Shown piece after piece: positions 9,348 to 19,368 of a DNA stretch of 51,902 nucleotides. Positions within the stretch are counted from its first letter, which is position 1. Each line of letters opens with the position of its first letter. The notes under the pieces are model-generated. The model did not search any database. It had not been told where the DNA came from and was given only the letters and a program-made list of their open reading frames with translations. The position numbers were made by a program, and so were the translations under genes. The stretch is taken from IMG/VR virus record IMGVR_UViG_3300003886_000264, positions 1 through 51,902 of that record; one strand, written 5' to 3'. The DNA is from a virus.

Positions 9348-11875
9348 TGGTGTACTCCTAATTGTAATCCAGTATTCATACCTATTCCAGTTTTGTTTGG
9401 CTGTACTATTTGACCTGGAGCTCTATCAGGGACAGAGTAAGTATATCCAAGTTCACGTACCCAAGCACCAACGGCAGGTATCTTTAATTTAATTTTTATC
9501 TTTCCATATACTAATAACTGAGGAGCAAGTACTAAATCCGTAAAGTTATTCGGGAACATCTTTATTGGAAGATATGTATTCCCATCAGCAATTATCGTAT
9601 ATTCAAAAACTCCAGAAGAACGTTTATTCCAAGCAACATAAAGTTCTTGTAATACTTTTAACTCATGTTCTGGAGCAGGCATTGGGTAACGGTCAACTAC
9701 TAAAGTATTAGATGAATAATGAGTAACAATATACCCTGTAAGTGTACTACCCACACCACCACTAAAGTCAATTTTATACATCTTCTTATCATCTCCCAAG
9801 ACATATAAATCATTATCTACATTACCAATAAAGTTAATAATTGCAAAGTCGTATTTATACTTTTTCCACTTATTAAAATCAAGTTCGTATATCATAACTT
9901 CTCTATTCGGGAAAGCTATCCATATTTCCTTTTTAGCTTTATTAAAGAAAAGAACAGCTTTATCTTTATTAGCACGAGCAAGCCAATAATTTTTATGAGT
10001 TGCCTTTACAACGTCTCTTGGTTCTCGTCGTCCGCCTGGACTTAGATACAATCCTTCTTCATTAAACCAAGCTAAAACGGTGGCTTCCGGCTGTCCTTCT
10101 AAGTCCGACAACATTGCCTTTGAACCAATAACAGACTGTCCACCGTTTATAGCTTTTAATATTCGTAAGATAACTCCTCGCCCACCCTGTATAAAATATA
10201 CATAAGCTTTACGTCTTGTTCCAATAGCAAGTTCATCTTGAGATGTTACAGATACAGTATAGTTTTTCTCAGACTTAAAAGTCTCAAAAAAGCCATATTG
10301 ATTCTCTATACTAAATGGGAAGCTATCCGCTTGACCTCTCCCTGTGCCTGATATATGAGAATGGTAAACTCTCATATCGCCCTTGACATAATAAGAACGA
10401 GCTTTATGATATGCTTCTGAAAAAATAGTATCTCCAATTACATTCGTATCTTCATCAACAGTGAGTACTCGCACATCGCCTTTAAGTCCATAATTAAAAA
10501 TAAGTGAAGTTGTAGTTTCTTTTTTCGATATAGTCTTTGAAATTATGCCAGCATCTGCCGTCCAATCTTTCCCATCTACATCAACGCTTGCATGAAGTGT
10601 TTGTACACCTCCACCAGTAGGAACTTTATAAATTTCATAAGCAACTACACGCCAATCAATTTCTTTTATATCAATAGATAAAGTAAAAGAACTAAGATAA
10701 CCATTCTGTAAAGCTGCTCTCTGCCCATCAACATATTTTGCAACAACTGTAGTATCTAACTCTTCTGAAGTTTCAGCCCAAGATAAAGTATCAATATTAA
10801 CTCTATTAAAACTAAACTCATCTGGTAAACTGACAGGATTTCTAAAAGGGTCAACGTCCCAACCTGTAATACTATTAGGTCTTTGTCTTATGTCAAAACT
10901 TGTAGCTCCAACTATCCTTGCCTCAATAGAAAACTTTTGCCAAGTTCCCTCAGTGGCAATCTCAATCTCTTCTTGTAAAGCTGCTAAACCACTAACAATT
11001 ACCCACACTCCAACAAAAGCTGACTTACCAATATCTGTTCTTGCCCAAAAAGTGCATACCTTTGGGTTGGCAGGTATCATACTAAAAGAGTAATATGGTG
11101 AAGATTGAGTACCACCCGCAACAGCCCATAAAGTACCAGCCGAAGGAGCCCCTTGCACTGATTGAGCACCATCATTAAAGTATGTACCGTCATTAGTAAA
11201 CGGCTTTACTAAGGTTGACGCAGTGGGGAAGGTTACACTATAAAAATAAGTTCCATCTTCAAAATCTTCAACATCTCCTTCAGCCCATTGATAAGTTAAA
11301 TCTTCGTCATAAGTCCACCCTAACCATCTTGGAAATAAATACCAACCTTCTGCTCTATCAATTATAGTGTCAATATAACTTCTTTTCTTTAAGTAAATCA
11401 ATGTAAAGTTACCCATCACTAATTTGTTAAGTGAAGAATAGTTAAGTACAGTATTCAAATTAACTTTAAGCTGATTCTCTGCAAGAGAAAATACTATATT
11501 AGAAGGTTTATTCGTAAAAGTTATATTGCTATTTTGTTCGTCAGGATTAAGTTCATAAACAGAGGTATCATCCTTGACAATAAATTTAATCAGATGCCCT
11601 GAAGATTGCTTATACAGAACATAAAAGAAAACATCACCTCTCTTCTCGTGATTAAAATATTGCAAAGCTAAAATTTCATATCCCCCTGTAATATAAGTAT
11701 CCACCGAAGAAGGATGAGCTACAACCACTGGTTTAACAGCATTCTTCATAAAAGCATTCTCAAAGTCAATATTCTCACAGTCGCTAACAAAAGAATCCTT
11801 TACATTAACTCCATCAACATCGGTCTCCGGAATCCAACCTTGTATATCTTCGTATCTTTTTACAGGATAAACCAT
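9344..11875 (-). CDS. Large tail protein (nozzle / gp12-type position), 843 aa
   Basis: I start it at ATG 11875 (MVYPVKRYEDIQGW), 1 nt after the upstream stop; the frame extends 13 codons upstream into the previous gene. The protein is beta-rich throughout, with many Tyr and Trp residues and no signal peptide, and ends with a polar Gln/Gly tail. It follows two tail adaptor-type genes. In podoviruses the order after the gp11-type adaptor is the large tail nozzle protein (T7 gp12), about 800 aa. Size, order and composition support a tail nozzle or hub role. It could instead be a tail-needle or stabilisation protein. No catalytic motif seen. Confidence 0.6.
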   Translation of the reverse strand: MVYPVKRYEDIQGWIPETDVDGVNVKDSFVSDCENIDFENAFMKNAVKPVVVAHPSSVDTYITGGYEILALQYFNHEKRGDVFFYVLYKQSSGHLIKFIVKDDTSVYELNPDEQNSNITFTNKPSNIVFSLAENQLKVNLNTVLNYSSLNKLVMGNFTLIYLKKRSYIDTIIDRAEGWYLFPRWLGWTYDEDLTYQWAEGDVEDFEDGTYFYSVTFPTASTLVKPFTNDGTYFNDGAQSVQGAPSAGTLWAVAGGTQSSPYYSFSMIPANPKVCTFWARTDIGKSAFVGVWVIVSGLAALQEEIEIATEGTWQKFSIEARIVGATSFDIRQRPNSITGWDVDPFRNPVSLPDEFSFNRVNIDTLSWAETSEELDTTVVAKYVDGQRAALQNGYLSSFTLSIDIKEIDWRVVAYEIYKVPTGGGVQTLHASVDVDGKDWTADAGIISKTISKKETTTSLIFNYGLKGDVRVLTVDEDTNVIGDTIFSEAYHKARSYYVKGDMRVYHSHISGTGRGQADSFPFSIENQYGFFETFKSEKNYTVSVTSQDELAIGTRRKAYVYFIQGGRGVILRILKAINGGQSVIGSKAMLSDLEGQPEATVLAWFNEEGLYLSPGGRREPRDVVKATHKNYWLARANKDKAVLFFNKAKKEIWIAFPNREVMIYELDFNKWKKYKYDFAIINFIGNVDNDLYVLGDDKKMYKIDFSGGVGSTLTGYIVTHYSSNTLVVDRYPMPAPEHELKVLQELYVAWNKRSSGVFEYTIIADGNTYLPIKMFPNNFTDLVLAPQLLVYGKIKIKLKIPAVGAWVRELGYTYSVPDRAPGQIVQPNKTGIGMNTGLQLGVHQ

Positions 11876-11876
11876 A

Positions 11877-13019
11877 TTATACTCTAAGCATATCTGTATC
11901 GTTAAGAAAATCAAATGCCTCTATAATTACCGTAGTACTTCGTGATTTTGTAAACTCTACCCAATCCTGCATTCTTTTATTAAATTCAGACTTATAATCA
12001 CGAATAGACAAATTTAAAGCAGCTAATGTTACATCAGTTTGAGTTGTCTTCGACTCTAAAAGTTTTCTTCTAAGCCCTCTCCAAGTAGCTCCAGCAACAA
12101 GAATATCACTAAACGCCTCTAACGCTGCATTAAATGTTCCCTCATCAATATTAAGTACCGGTAATGAAGAGTATATAAGCGTTACCTTACCCTTTATAGC
12201 TGGCTTCCACCATAGGGTAACTTTATCAGGGTCAGGAAGAAAAAGATAACCAATTGCTCTATCATAAAGAAGATTTTCTCTTGTAACATACCGTTCTTTC
12301 GGGTCTGTAACCTGACTTGTTATACCTTGAGGGTCAGTAAAACGAAATGGTATCCAAGCTTCATATTCACTAAGCCGAATCTCTGAACTGGCTAACTCTC
12401 TATTACTTTGAGAAGTAAATATAATACGAAGAGGAATTATCGCATCTGAAGGTAATACTAAAGATTTTTTTGCAAAGGTAAAAGTCAGAGTCTGGAGATT
12501 TATTGAAGTATCGTTACTCTTGCTAATTGTAATAGTAACGATAAAGTTACATTGGTCTGTAAGACCAGGAGTAAAAGTATAGTCTCCATCAGAAACAATA
12601 TTCTGACTTTGAGTGAATAGGTTCTCTCCAAGTTGATTATCTATTGATATACTTATAGTCGGAGGTGGTGAAGCACTACTAATTCGTCTTAAAGCCACAA
12701 CGATTGTATCCATATCGTTTAAGCTATTAACATACAAAACTGTCCCATCAACATTAAAGACAAGTTCTCCACCAGTGATTTGTGTACTTGGAAGACTTGT
12801 AGTTAAACCTGTTATAAGAGTAGTATCAACAAAGTCCTCAATAATATCTTTTGTAGTATTAAATTCTTCACAATATGATTTCTGAGGAAATTTTGTCTTG
12901 CCATACATTATCTTTAAAGTGTTTTTAAAGTCAGTTCTGGCTTTTCGCATATCTGCAGCTTTATAATCATCAACCCCAAGATTATCAAGATATTCTTTAA
13001 GAAGTTCTTTGTATTCCAA
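11877..13019 (-). CDS. Tail adaptor / tubular protein with inserted beta domain, 380 aa
   Basis: Start is TTG at 13019 (MEYKELLKEYL), with GGAG 7 nt upstream, overlapping the previous gene by 23 nt. The N- and C-terminal thirds are helical. The C-terminal part (FNAALEAFSDILVAGATWRG) resembles the helical packing seen in head-tail adaptor proteins. The middle (~65-185) is a Ser/Thr/Ile-rich beta domain, like an Ig-type insertion (DGTVLYVNSLNDMDTIVVAL). Following the 230-aa gene it is probably part of the portal-proximal tail. The assignment rests on order and on the helix-beta-helix composition; no named family is recognised. Confidence 0.5.
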   Translation of the reverse strand: MEYKELLKEYLDNLGVDDYKAADMRKARTDFKNTLKIMYGKTKFPQKSYCEEFNTTKDIIEDFVDTTLITGLTTSLPSTQITGGELVFNVDGTVLYVNSLNDMDTIVVALRRISSASPPPTISISIDNQLGENLFTQSQNIVSDGDYTFTPGLTDQCNFIVTITISKSNDTSINLQTLTFTFAKKSLVLPSDAIIPLRIIFTSQSNRELASSEIRLSEYEAWIPFRFTDPQGITSQVTDPKERYVTRENLLYDRAIGYLFLPDPDKVTLWWKPAIKGKVTLIYSSLPVLNIDEGTFNAALEAFSDILVAGATWRGLRRKLLESKTTQTDVTLAALNLSIRDYKSEFNKRMQDWVEFTKSRSTTVIIEAFDFLNDTDMLRV

Positions 13020-13689
13020 CTTTTAACTCCGCTAACTTATTGTTAATAGTTTCCGTAAGTTCCTTTACCATTGCAGGACTATGCTCTCTTCTTCGAGCTT
13101 CTCTTTCTATATAGTCCCACAATAAGTCATCAACATCATAAAGCGGTAATTGTTCTATTGAGGTCAGCTCCATTATATCAGTATAAGGAAAACGATATAT
13201 TGCTTCACCTGTAATATCTTTCGTCTCAATTGGTAAGGTTAATATTAGCTTTTTCTTATTACTCTCATCCCATATAATAGAATAAAATCTTCCTTCTATT
13301 TCAGCACTACCACTAAAAGTTTGCGTGTCATAATAACGTGCATAGAACTTCTCTGGGTCTTGCCATTCATATATATGCTTAGGGTTTGACCCACGAAGTG
13401 CGATAATATTAGTAGTAGCAATGCTGTCAAAGTCAGCAATTAGCCCTGTATCTTTCTCAATGGTAATTGCTTTCCTACGATATACTGTAGCTTCATCAAC
13501 TAACTCCCGCAATTTCAATGCTCTAAAAGTGCGTAGCATCTCTAAGATTGCTCCCTTACAAATGCTAAGCATTTCTGAAGCAGGATATCTGATACCATCT
13601 TTTGTAGCATCAGTAATAAGAGAGCCGTCTCTGGCACGTATGTCCCAAAGACGACCTCTTGAACTAAGGACTAATTCTGGAAAAGTCAT
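12997..13689 (-). CDS. Head-tail adaptor-like protein, 230 aa
   Basis: ATG at 13689 overlaps the stop of the 108-aa gene (TAATG). The protein is mixed helical/beta with helices such as LSICKGAILEMLRTFRALKL and an Arg-rich C-terminal helix (DYIEREARRREHS). It is the first larger gene after the capsid and minor head genes, and of the size of T7 gp11-type gatekeeper/adaptor proteins (~200 aa). I infer a connector between portal and tail nozzle. No diagnostic motif, so the function is positional. Confidence 0.5.
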   Translation of the reverse strand: MTFPELVLSSRGRLWDIRARDGSLITDATKDGIRYPASEMLSICKGAILEMLRTFRALKLRELVDEATVYRRKAITIEKDTGLIADFDSIATTNIIALRGSNPKHIYEWQDPEKFYARYYDTQTFSGSAEIEGRFYSIIWDESNKKKLILTLPIETKDITGEAIYRFPYTDIMELTSIEQLPLYDVDDLLWDYIEREARRREHSPAMVKELTETINNKLAELKVGIQRTS

Positions 13690-14015
13690 TATGTATCGTA
13701 CACTATATATGCTTTAACATTAGTGGTAATAGCCGACAGAGTTAACTTTCTACCAGTAATAATCGAGCCGCCTATATCAGCTTCAACATAAGGTATTGTA
13801 ACACCAAGATGATTAGTAAAGTGTGCATACAATATTTTAGCCGAACCTTCAAAAGTGAAAGCCAGATCATTGCCAGAAGTAAAGTCAACGCCTTTGACTA
13901 ACTCTTCACAATAAACTCCGTGTCCTTTAACAAAGGGTGGAAATGGTGAAGGGAGGTTCATAAGAACCCCCGTATCATCATTTATAACACCACTTCTAAT
14001 TGTTTCTACTGCCAT
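13689..14015 (-). CDS. Minor head or tail protein, 108 aa
   Basis: Good ribosome site (AAGGAAGGAG) before ATG 14015. A compact beta-rich protein without signal peptide (SAKILYAHFTNHLGVTIPYV; GRKLTLSAITTNVKAYIVYD). It lies between the 117-aa gene and the adaptor gene. The composition fits a small virion protein such as a head decoration or tail-interface protein. Function not identified. Confidence 0.55.
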   Translation of the reverse strand: MAVETIRSGVINDDTGVLMNLPSPFPPFVKGHGVYCEELVKGVDFTSGNDLAFTFEGSAKILYAHFTNHLGVTIPYVEADIGGSIITGRKLTLSAITTNVKAYIVYDT

Positions 14016-14033
14016 TTGTTTATTTCTCCTTCC

Positions 14034-14387
14034 TTACGCATCAATAGGAAGCATTCTTCCTACCAACATAAAACTAATTGTAAGATTGTCAGTAGCAGTA
14101 GCATCTGACGAGTGCATAGTAATATCAACACTATTAGCAGTTGAACTTAATGCAGCCGAGAAAGCTAATATCTCGTTATTGCCAGCACCTTTAGTTCCAA
14201 GTGGTATGATACCCCACACTTCGCCCAAGCCCTTCCCTATTTTAGAGAGAATAGCAGTAACCTTAACTCCTGCAACCATTGAACCCATTGCAACATCTCG
14301 ATGAATCTCTTGTACAGCAGGAGCTTCACCTCGAATGTTAGGGTCATAGGAAGAGTCATTAAACGGAAAGATACCTTCAAGTACCAA
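14034..14387 (-). CDS. Minor head protein, 117 aa (decoration candidate)
   Basis: Starts at TTG 14387, with AGGAG 6 nt upstream. Gly/Ala/Thr-rich and beta-prone (SKIGKGLGEVWGIIPLGTKG; TANSVDITMHSSDATATDNL). It immediately follows the major capsid gene, where many podoviruses and siphoviruses encode a capsid decoration protein of about this size. That role is an inference from position. The short spacer between it and the capsid gene (14388-14428) shows no clear terminator. Confidence 0.5.
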   Translation of the reverse strand: MVLEGIFPFNDSSYDPNIRGEAPAVQEIHRDVAMGSMVAGVKVTAILSKIGKGLGEVWGIIPLGTKGAGNNEILAFSAALSSTANSVDITMHSSDATATDNLTISFMLVGRMLPIDA

Positions 14388-14428
14388 TTTAGACTCCTAA
14401 ATAATTTAATTTATATACAAGTTAATTA

Positions 14429-15820
14429 TTAGTTATTAGGTTTTGCAGCACCAACTACTCTAAAGTTAGTATCAAGTAACCTTCTAACCATACCCCAAGC
14501 ACCATATAACTCTCTCCATTTGCCTTTGAAACCTTCATTCGATTTGTAAGATTTCGCATCATCTGGCTGGTCATTGAAAGGTACTTTGTGAGCTATTTGC
14601 CAGTTACCAAACCTATTCTTCTGATTATAATTATATTCAGATAAGTTTAATGCCAGCACTTCATTCTGCATACCAAGTTCATTAAGAATAGGAGCAGTAA
14701 CGTGATGAACAACCATATCTCTTCCAACAGACTCTAAAGTCATAATCTTCATTCTGTAATTGACAGAAAGTTGAGCGTTGGTATAGTATGTTGACTTATT
14801 CTCATAAGCATTAGCTAATTGTTCAGAGAAATGTGTTCCCGAGAACCACCACATCTCTTTAACACCGGAGATGTCAGCTTGGCGTCTGACTAAGTTATTA
14901 ATCCTTTGTACTGTAGGTACTTTGCCAGCCAAGTCCTGGTAATGGTCTGTGTCAGGATAAATAGTTTCAAGTACACCCCCTGTCTCGTATTCCAAATCAC
15001 CTGAGACTTTTTTCTTAGATTTTCTTGCTGTGAGAATTGCTCTCTCCATTGCCTTCATTAGAAAGGTCTCGGCAAGCTGGTAAGAAATATTAAGATACTC
15101 AGTACCTTTCGCAAGATAAGTCTCAATACCCCCACCCTGAACCATGTGCTCGCCTAATCCATAAGACATTCTGGTAATCTGGATATAGTTCTCAAGAAAA
15201 TCAGAATTCTTATTTATAGGTGGCTTTGGAAAATCATTTGCTCTTGCAACAAGATTACTCACAGTAAGAGTCATTGCAGTTGTAATAGCAGGAGCAGTAT
15301 TAGCATAAGTGTCAGCAGGATGTGCCCTTCTAACAGTTATAATTCTAAAACCAGTACCGCCACTATCTTCATTACCAATTGTGATTACTCTAACCTCTTC
15401 CGGAAGAACAATCCCATTCGCAATATTCATAGCAGTTGCCATATCATTACTTGCATTTGATACAGTAAATTTGCACCAGATACCATCTACGTGCAAACGT
15501 GTAGAAGTATTAAGTAAAGTGCCAACATCATTAGTTACTTTAAACTTAGTATTCGTTGCGTCAGTTGAATTCGATGCTTCAGAAAGCACAAATTGATAAT
15601 CAAGTTCATCAAATTCTGGATAACGAAACTCCCAATCAGTAATATCAGATGCAGGGACAGAACCAAACTTCTCGGATATGACCTTTAACAACGTAATCGT
15701 GTTAATCTGTCTTAGTGCCCAAAAACGGAAGAATTCCTTGTTCTGTGCATATATACGCAGTCTATCTTGGACATTAGAAAGGTCATATAAACCTTTTATA
15801 GTTTGACCATCAGCGTTCAT
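14429..15820 (-). CDS. Major capsid protein, 463 aa
   Basis: ATG at 15820 with AAAGGA about 9 nt upstream. It directly follows the scaffold and portal genes, the standard capsid gene order. Length fits HK97-fold capsid proteins of podoviruses. The N-terminal arm carries GLYDLSNVQDRLRIYA (residues 10-25) and DWEFRYPEF (62-70). Long helices follow, such as AETFLMKAMERAILTARKSK, as in a spine helix. The same two N-arm motifs recur in the small gene at 23367-23621. The call rests on gene order, size and absence of another candidate. Confidence 0.8.
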   Translation of the reverse strand: MNADGQTIKGLYDLSNVQDRLRIYAQNKEFFRFWALRQINTITLLKVISEKFGSVPASDITDWEFRYPEFDELDYQFVLSEASNSTDATNTKFKVTNDVGTLLNTSTRLHVDGIWCKFTVSNASNDMATAMNIANGIVLPEEVRVITIGNEDSGGTGFRIITVRRAHPADTYANTAPAITTAMTLTVSNLVARANDFPKPPINKNSDFLENYIQITRMSYGLGEHMVQGGGIETYLAKGTEYLNISYQLAETFLMKAMERAILTARKSKKKVSGDLEYETGGVLETIYPDTDHYQDLAGKVPTVQRINNLVRRQADISGVKEMWWFSGTHFSEQLANAYENKSTYYTNAQLSVNYRMKIMTLESVGRDMVVHHVTAPILNELGMQNEVLALNLSEYNYNQKNRFGNWQIAHKVPFNDQPDDAKSYKSNEGFKGKWRELYGAWGMVRRLLDTNFRVVGAAKPNN

Positions 15821-15836
15821 TTAAGTTAAATTCCTT

Positions 15837-17111
15837 TCAGTTATTAAGCGTATCTTCAACGCTTGTGAGCATAGGAGAAAACTCAGATAATTGAATCTTT
15901 ATTGGTTTCTCATCTTTACTACGCTCTGCTTTTTTAATAGTAGTAATATCGGTAGGTAAGTCATTCCCTTTAGGGAAAGTTACGCCCATATCTTTTAATT
16001 GTGCTTTGAGGTCAGCAATTGCTTTGTCTGTATCTATCTTAGATAAAGCTTCGTAATTATAACCTCTCATAATATAGCGTAATGATAACGGATGGTCTTC
16101 GGGTTTCAACTCTCCCTTTGCTATCTTTTCTGGTATAGCGTTAAGGATTTGCATCATCTCTTCAACCTTCTCCATATTACCATCAAGATACTTCTCGGCA
16201 TACCACTTCTTATCTTCTTTTTGTCGAGCTTGTATCAAATCAACTGTCTCTTTCTCTTTTACTTTTAACGTAGCATCTGCATTGTCAAACTCATCTTCTT
16301 TTACCTCTAAACCTTTTCTAAAGGCATAAGAGGAAGACTCGGGGTCGTCCCACGCAGCTTCTTTATCAAACTTAAAAGTTCCTTCATCCAACCCGAAATC
16401 CTTCTCTATCTTAGGTCGTAATTCACTCTGTATGTATTGCTTTAAACGAGCATTACGAGAAGCAGTAGAACCACCACCCATTTGAGTAAGAAGTGTGTTG
16501 TTGTCAGGAAGACTATACTTTTCCCGATACTTTTCGATAGTACCAGCAAAGTCTTTTCTAATTCCTTTTAAGAATTCAGCAGCTTCGGGGTTGCCTCCAC
16601 CGTCTTTTTGAAGAGTTTGTAATTGAGACTGAGTTGTTGTTAAGTCAGCTGTTAACTTTTCAATTTCTTTAGTTTTTGATAGCAAAGAAATATTTAACTC
16701 CTCTGCTTTTGACCTTATATTCTTATCATCTAATTCATCAAACTTATTATCGGACTCCCCATTACTACCGTCCTCATTGCTTCCGGCTGTATCATTTTCT
16801 CCTCCTTTATCCCCTCCCTTGTCTCCAGTCCCTTTTTCGTCTCCAGTATTGTCAAGGAGCTTTTTAATATCTTCAGTTTTTTCGCTCTTGGTATCAGTGT
16901 CCGTAGATGTATCTGCATTACCACCTGCGTCTGCTTTAGTGCCTTTCTCTTTATCATCTTTATTATCTCCTTTATCATCTTCTAAAAAATCGGTTAAAGT
17001 TGAGTATAACCCACTGTCTTTATGAGCATCTGCAGGTTTTTCTTCATAAGACGGAACTGTTTCAAGTTCTTGCTCTGACCCATCTTTGTTTTCGATAATT
17101 ACTTTTGCCAT
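15837..17111 (-). CDS. Capsid scaffolding protein, 424 aa
   Basis: ATG at 17111 with AAGGAG upstream. Strongly charged: residues ~25-135 are Asp/Glu/Gly/Lys-rich low complexity (KGDNKDDKEKGTKADAGGNA), followed by coiled-coil-like helices (LLSKTKEIEKLTADLTTTQS). The C-terminal part is again helical and Lys-rich. Position between portal and capsid plus this composition is typical of phage scaffold proteins, which build the prohead and leave before DNA packaging. No protease motif is visible in it. Confidence 0.75.
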   Translation of the reverse strand: MAKVIIENKDGSEQELETVPSYEEKPADAHKDSGLYSTLTDFLEDDKGDNKDDKEKGTKADAGGNADTSTDTDTKSEKTEDIKKLLDNTGDEKGTGDKGGDKGGENDTAGSNEDGSNGESDNKFDELDDKNIRSKAEELNISLLSKTKEIEKLTADLTTTQSQLQTLQKDGGGNPEAAEFLKGIRKDFAGTIEKYREKYSLPDNNTLLTQMGGGSTASRNARLKQYIQSELRPKIEKDFGLDEGTFKFDKEAAWDDPESSSYAFRKGLEVKEDEFDNADATLKVKEKETVDLIQARQKEDKKWYAEKYLDGNMEKVEEMMQILNAIPEKIAKGELKPEDHPLSLRYIMRGYNYEALSKIDTDKAIADLKAQLKDMGVTFPKGNDLPTDITTIKKAERSKDEKPIKIQLSEFSPMLTSVEDTLNN

Positions 17112-17127
17112 TTTTTGGTCTCCTTGT

Positions 17128-19158
17128 TTATAATACTTCTTGTCCAGCTGATTGATTTACATAATCAGTAGGATTACTTTTAAACTTTTCTAACTCTACC
17201 TTTAAGTCTCCCCTAACTTGCGCAGCTGAAAGATTAACAGATAACTGCTCTATCTGTCTCATATTTACTTTACTTCGTCTATCAAGTTCCTCAACACGAG
17301 TATTCAATTGTTGATTCTCGGATTTTAATTGCTGGTTCTCATCCATCTCTTTAATTATATCGTCAGCATCTTTAAGATTTATTCGCTTAATAACTGCTTT
17401 CGCTAACTGCGGAATCCCTAACTGCGTAGCAAGTAATGTAAGCAATGAAGCTTCTGTAGCTGATTCATAACCAGAAGAACCACGAGAGACAAAACGAACA
17501 GACCTAAAACCTTTCCGTAAATCAGTTCCAGGTATAACGAAAGCATATGGTTTCTCTTCACCACCCACTTGACTTTTCCCTATCTCAAGTTGATTATAAG
17601 TAACTGTTTGGTCTTTGCCATCTTCAGGTTTGAATAAAGTTGTAAATCCATTTAAAGGCGCATATTCTTTATAATACTCAGCACCAACTTCTCCAAGTAC
17701 ACTCAAGGTCGCATCTGCTGCAGCCATACGTCTTTTAATCTTCATACCGCCAGCAGACTGTAATGATGCTAAGGTTGAGAATACATCAGGAGCATTCGAA
17801 GCATCTCCCATCATAGTACTGTAAATACCACTTATATACTCCATCATATAAACAAGCCATCTTGGAAATTGTAACCAAGCATCAGTCATTGGTTTTGCTT
17901 CTACGATTTGAGGTGGTACACTACTTCCTGGAGTCATTAACTCATACTCTAAAACAGCACCTGGCATACTTGCATTGCTAACCCACTGATTGTAATTGAT
18001 TAAAGAATCTTTCTCTGCTATAATCCTTGTTGAATTAAGTAAAGAATTATTAAGTATTGCAGACATTACAAAGCGATTAACAGCTCTTTGAAGTGGATAT
18101 ATATGCCACATCCTTGAATAAGGGTATGGAGTTCCTCTATGGTCATATATCATAGGTACTATATTATACTGAGTAACAGGATAAACTTGTCTGTAACCAA
18201 GATTACCAATAGAGGTATATTCGCTAAGGAAAAACCTTCTTTGTGTATCTATTCTTATGAGACCCTCAGCTTCCATCCTCTCCATAGCTTCTGTCTTATG
18301 CAAAAAAGTACGATAGTCAAGCTGAGGAGCTTCGTTAGTCTTATTTATATCACCAGATGAGTTAGGGCTTACAATATATACAGTTTCTTCCTCTAATGAA
18401 TACCGGACACAGAAGAAAGGCATATCTTTAAGTTTACCAGTTCTCCTATTATAGGTAGAGTCTTCTTGAACATTAGACTCATTCATACCACCTTTTAACC
18501 AGTAATCTTCAAACTGTCTTTCTGTTACATCTGGCTCAATAGATTTAAGAAAGCGATAAGCATATTTCTTGCTTACAGGCATAGCATAAATCATATTATC
18601 CATATCTCTATAAAGCGGGTCAGTTGAAGATGGGTCTCCATAAAAGTACCGCCAGGGAAGATGTGAAAACTCTACATTAAATTCTCCGAACTCTCTCTTA
18701 GGTCGTGCAAACAGAAGTCCGTGTCCTACATTAGTATAATCTTGTACTGCCTTATCAAACTGTAAATTACCCAAAGAATCATACCAAGCTTTTTCAAGCA
18801 AAGTAGTATAAATACTGGAAACTTGTCTGGAAATTTGCTCTCTTTCAGGGTCATAAGGGAAAGAAATAGGAGCAACATAAATAGAGGGTTTTGCACTTAA
18901 CATTAGTGCATCAGCCGTATCACAAATAGCAGTACTCGCTGATATAGGCAGAGGGGCTTGTCTAAAGCGTAATATCATTTCTTCTTCAGCTTGACTATAC
19001 TGGATGCCATATCTTGCATCCTCCATCTTCATAGCTGTTTTACGCCAAATGTAAGCGTGAGTGTTATAATCAGTATAAACTTTAAAATTTTCTGTGGCTA
19101 CTTCAGTTTTCCACACTTTTCTTCGTCCAGAGAAGAAGCCTTCTTCAGGTAATGGCAT
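17128..19158 (-). CDS. Portal protein, 676 aa
   Basis: ATG at 19158 overlaps the stop of the 56-aa gene. It lies between terminase and scaffold. The sequence has the features of large podovirus portals: an N-terminal part with capsid-proximal helices, a central beta-rich region with many Tyr/Arg (QYNIVPMIYDHRGTPYPYSR), a MWHIYPLQRAVNRF helix, and a Gln/Asn-rich coiled-coil C-terminus (~585-650, EMDENQQLKSENQQLNTRVE). It forms the dodecameric DNA channel and terminase dock at one capsid vertex. No family-defining catalytic residues exist; order, length and composition support the call. Confidence 0.8.
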   Translation of the reverse strand: MPLPEEGFFSGRRKVWKTEVATENFKVYTDYNTHAYIWRKTAMKMEDARYGIQYSQAEEEMILRFRQAPLPISASTAICDTADALMLSAKPSIYVAPISFPYDPEREQISRQVSSIYTTLLEKAWYDSLGNLQFDKAVQDYTNVGHGLLFARPKREFGEFNVEFSHLPWRYFYGDPSSTDPLYRDMDNMIYAMPVSKKYAYRFLKSIEPDVTERQFEDYWLKGGMNESNVQEDSTYNRRTGKLKDMPFFCVRYSLEEETVYIVSPNSSGDINKTNEAPQLDYRTFLHKTEAMERMEAEGLIRIDTQRRFFLSEYTSIGNLGYRQVYPVTQYNIVPMIYDHRGTPYPYSRMWHIYPLQRAVNRFVMSAILNNSLLNSTRIIAEKDSLINYNQWVSNASMPGAVLEYELMTPGSSVPPQIVEAKPMTDAWLQFPRWLVYMMEYISGIYSTMMGDASNAPDVFSTLASLQSAGGMKIKRRMAAADATLSVLGEVGAEYYKEYAPLNGFTTLFKPEDGKDQTVTYNQLEIGKSQVGGEEKPYAFVIPGTDLRKGFRSVRFVSRGSSGYESATEASLLTLLATQLGIPQLAKAVIKRINLKDADDIIKEMDENQQLKSENQQLNTRVEELDRRSKVNMRQIEQLSVNLSAAQVRGDLKVELEKFKSNPTDYVNQSAGQEVL

Positions 19159-19328
19159 TAACTATCCTTCTTCCCACCACTAAACACTGATTTCGAAGGT
19201 GCTGTACCTCCACCATAAAGAGCGGATTTTACTCCACCAGTAGGAACTTTCATTGAGTTTTTCCCACCAGAAGGAACAGATACTGGTTTTGTACCAGAAG
19301 GTATCTTAATTGACTTTGTGCCTCTCAT
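19158..19328 (-). CDS. Small Gly/Ser/Pro-repeat protein, 56 aa
   Basis: Begins MRGTKSIKIPSGTKPVSVPS and ends GGKKDS, with its stop overlapping the portal start (TAATG). It contains three loose copies of a (K/V)(I/V)P(S/T)G(T/G) unit and is basic, with 10 Lys and no acidic residue except one Asp near the end. It is the first gene after the 19.4-kb late promoter. The Shine-Dalgarno site is weak. Likely disordered; possible roles are a portal-assembly or leader peptide coupling portal translation. The tight overlap and preserved frame make it a plausible real gene; function unknown. Confidence 0.6.
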   Translation of the reverse strand: MRGTKSIKIPSGTKPVSVPSGGKNSMKVPTGGVKSALYGGGTAPSKSVFSGGKKDS

Positions 19329-19368
19329 TGTCTTGCCTATTTACTTAATTAAAAAAAATTCGGAAGCT

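Noticed and set aside
16676-17025. Open frames overlapping the scaffold gene on both strands
   Set aside because: They arise from the low-complexity Asp/Glu/Lys codons of the scaffold; residue content is repetitive and no start signals exist.
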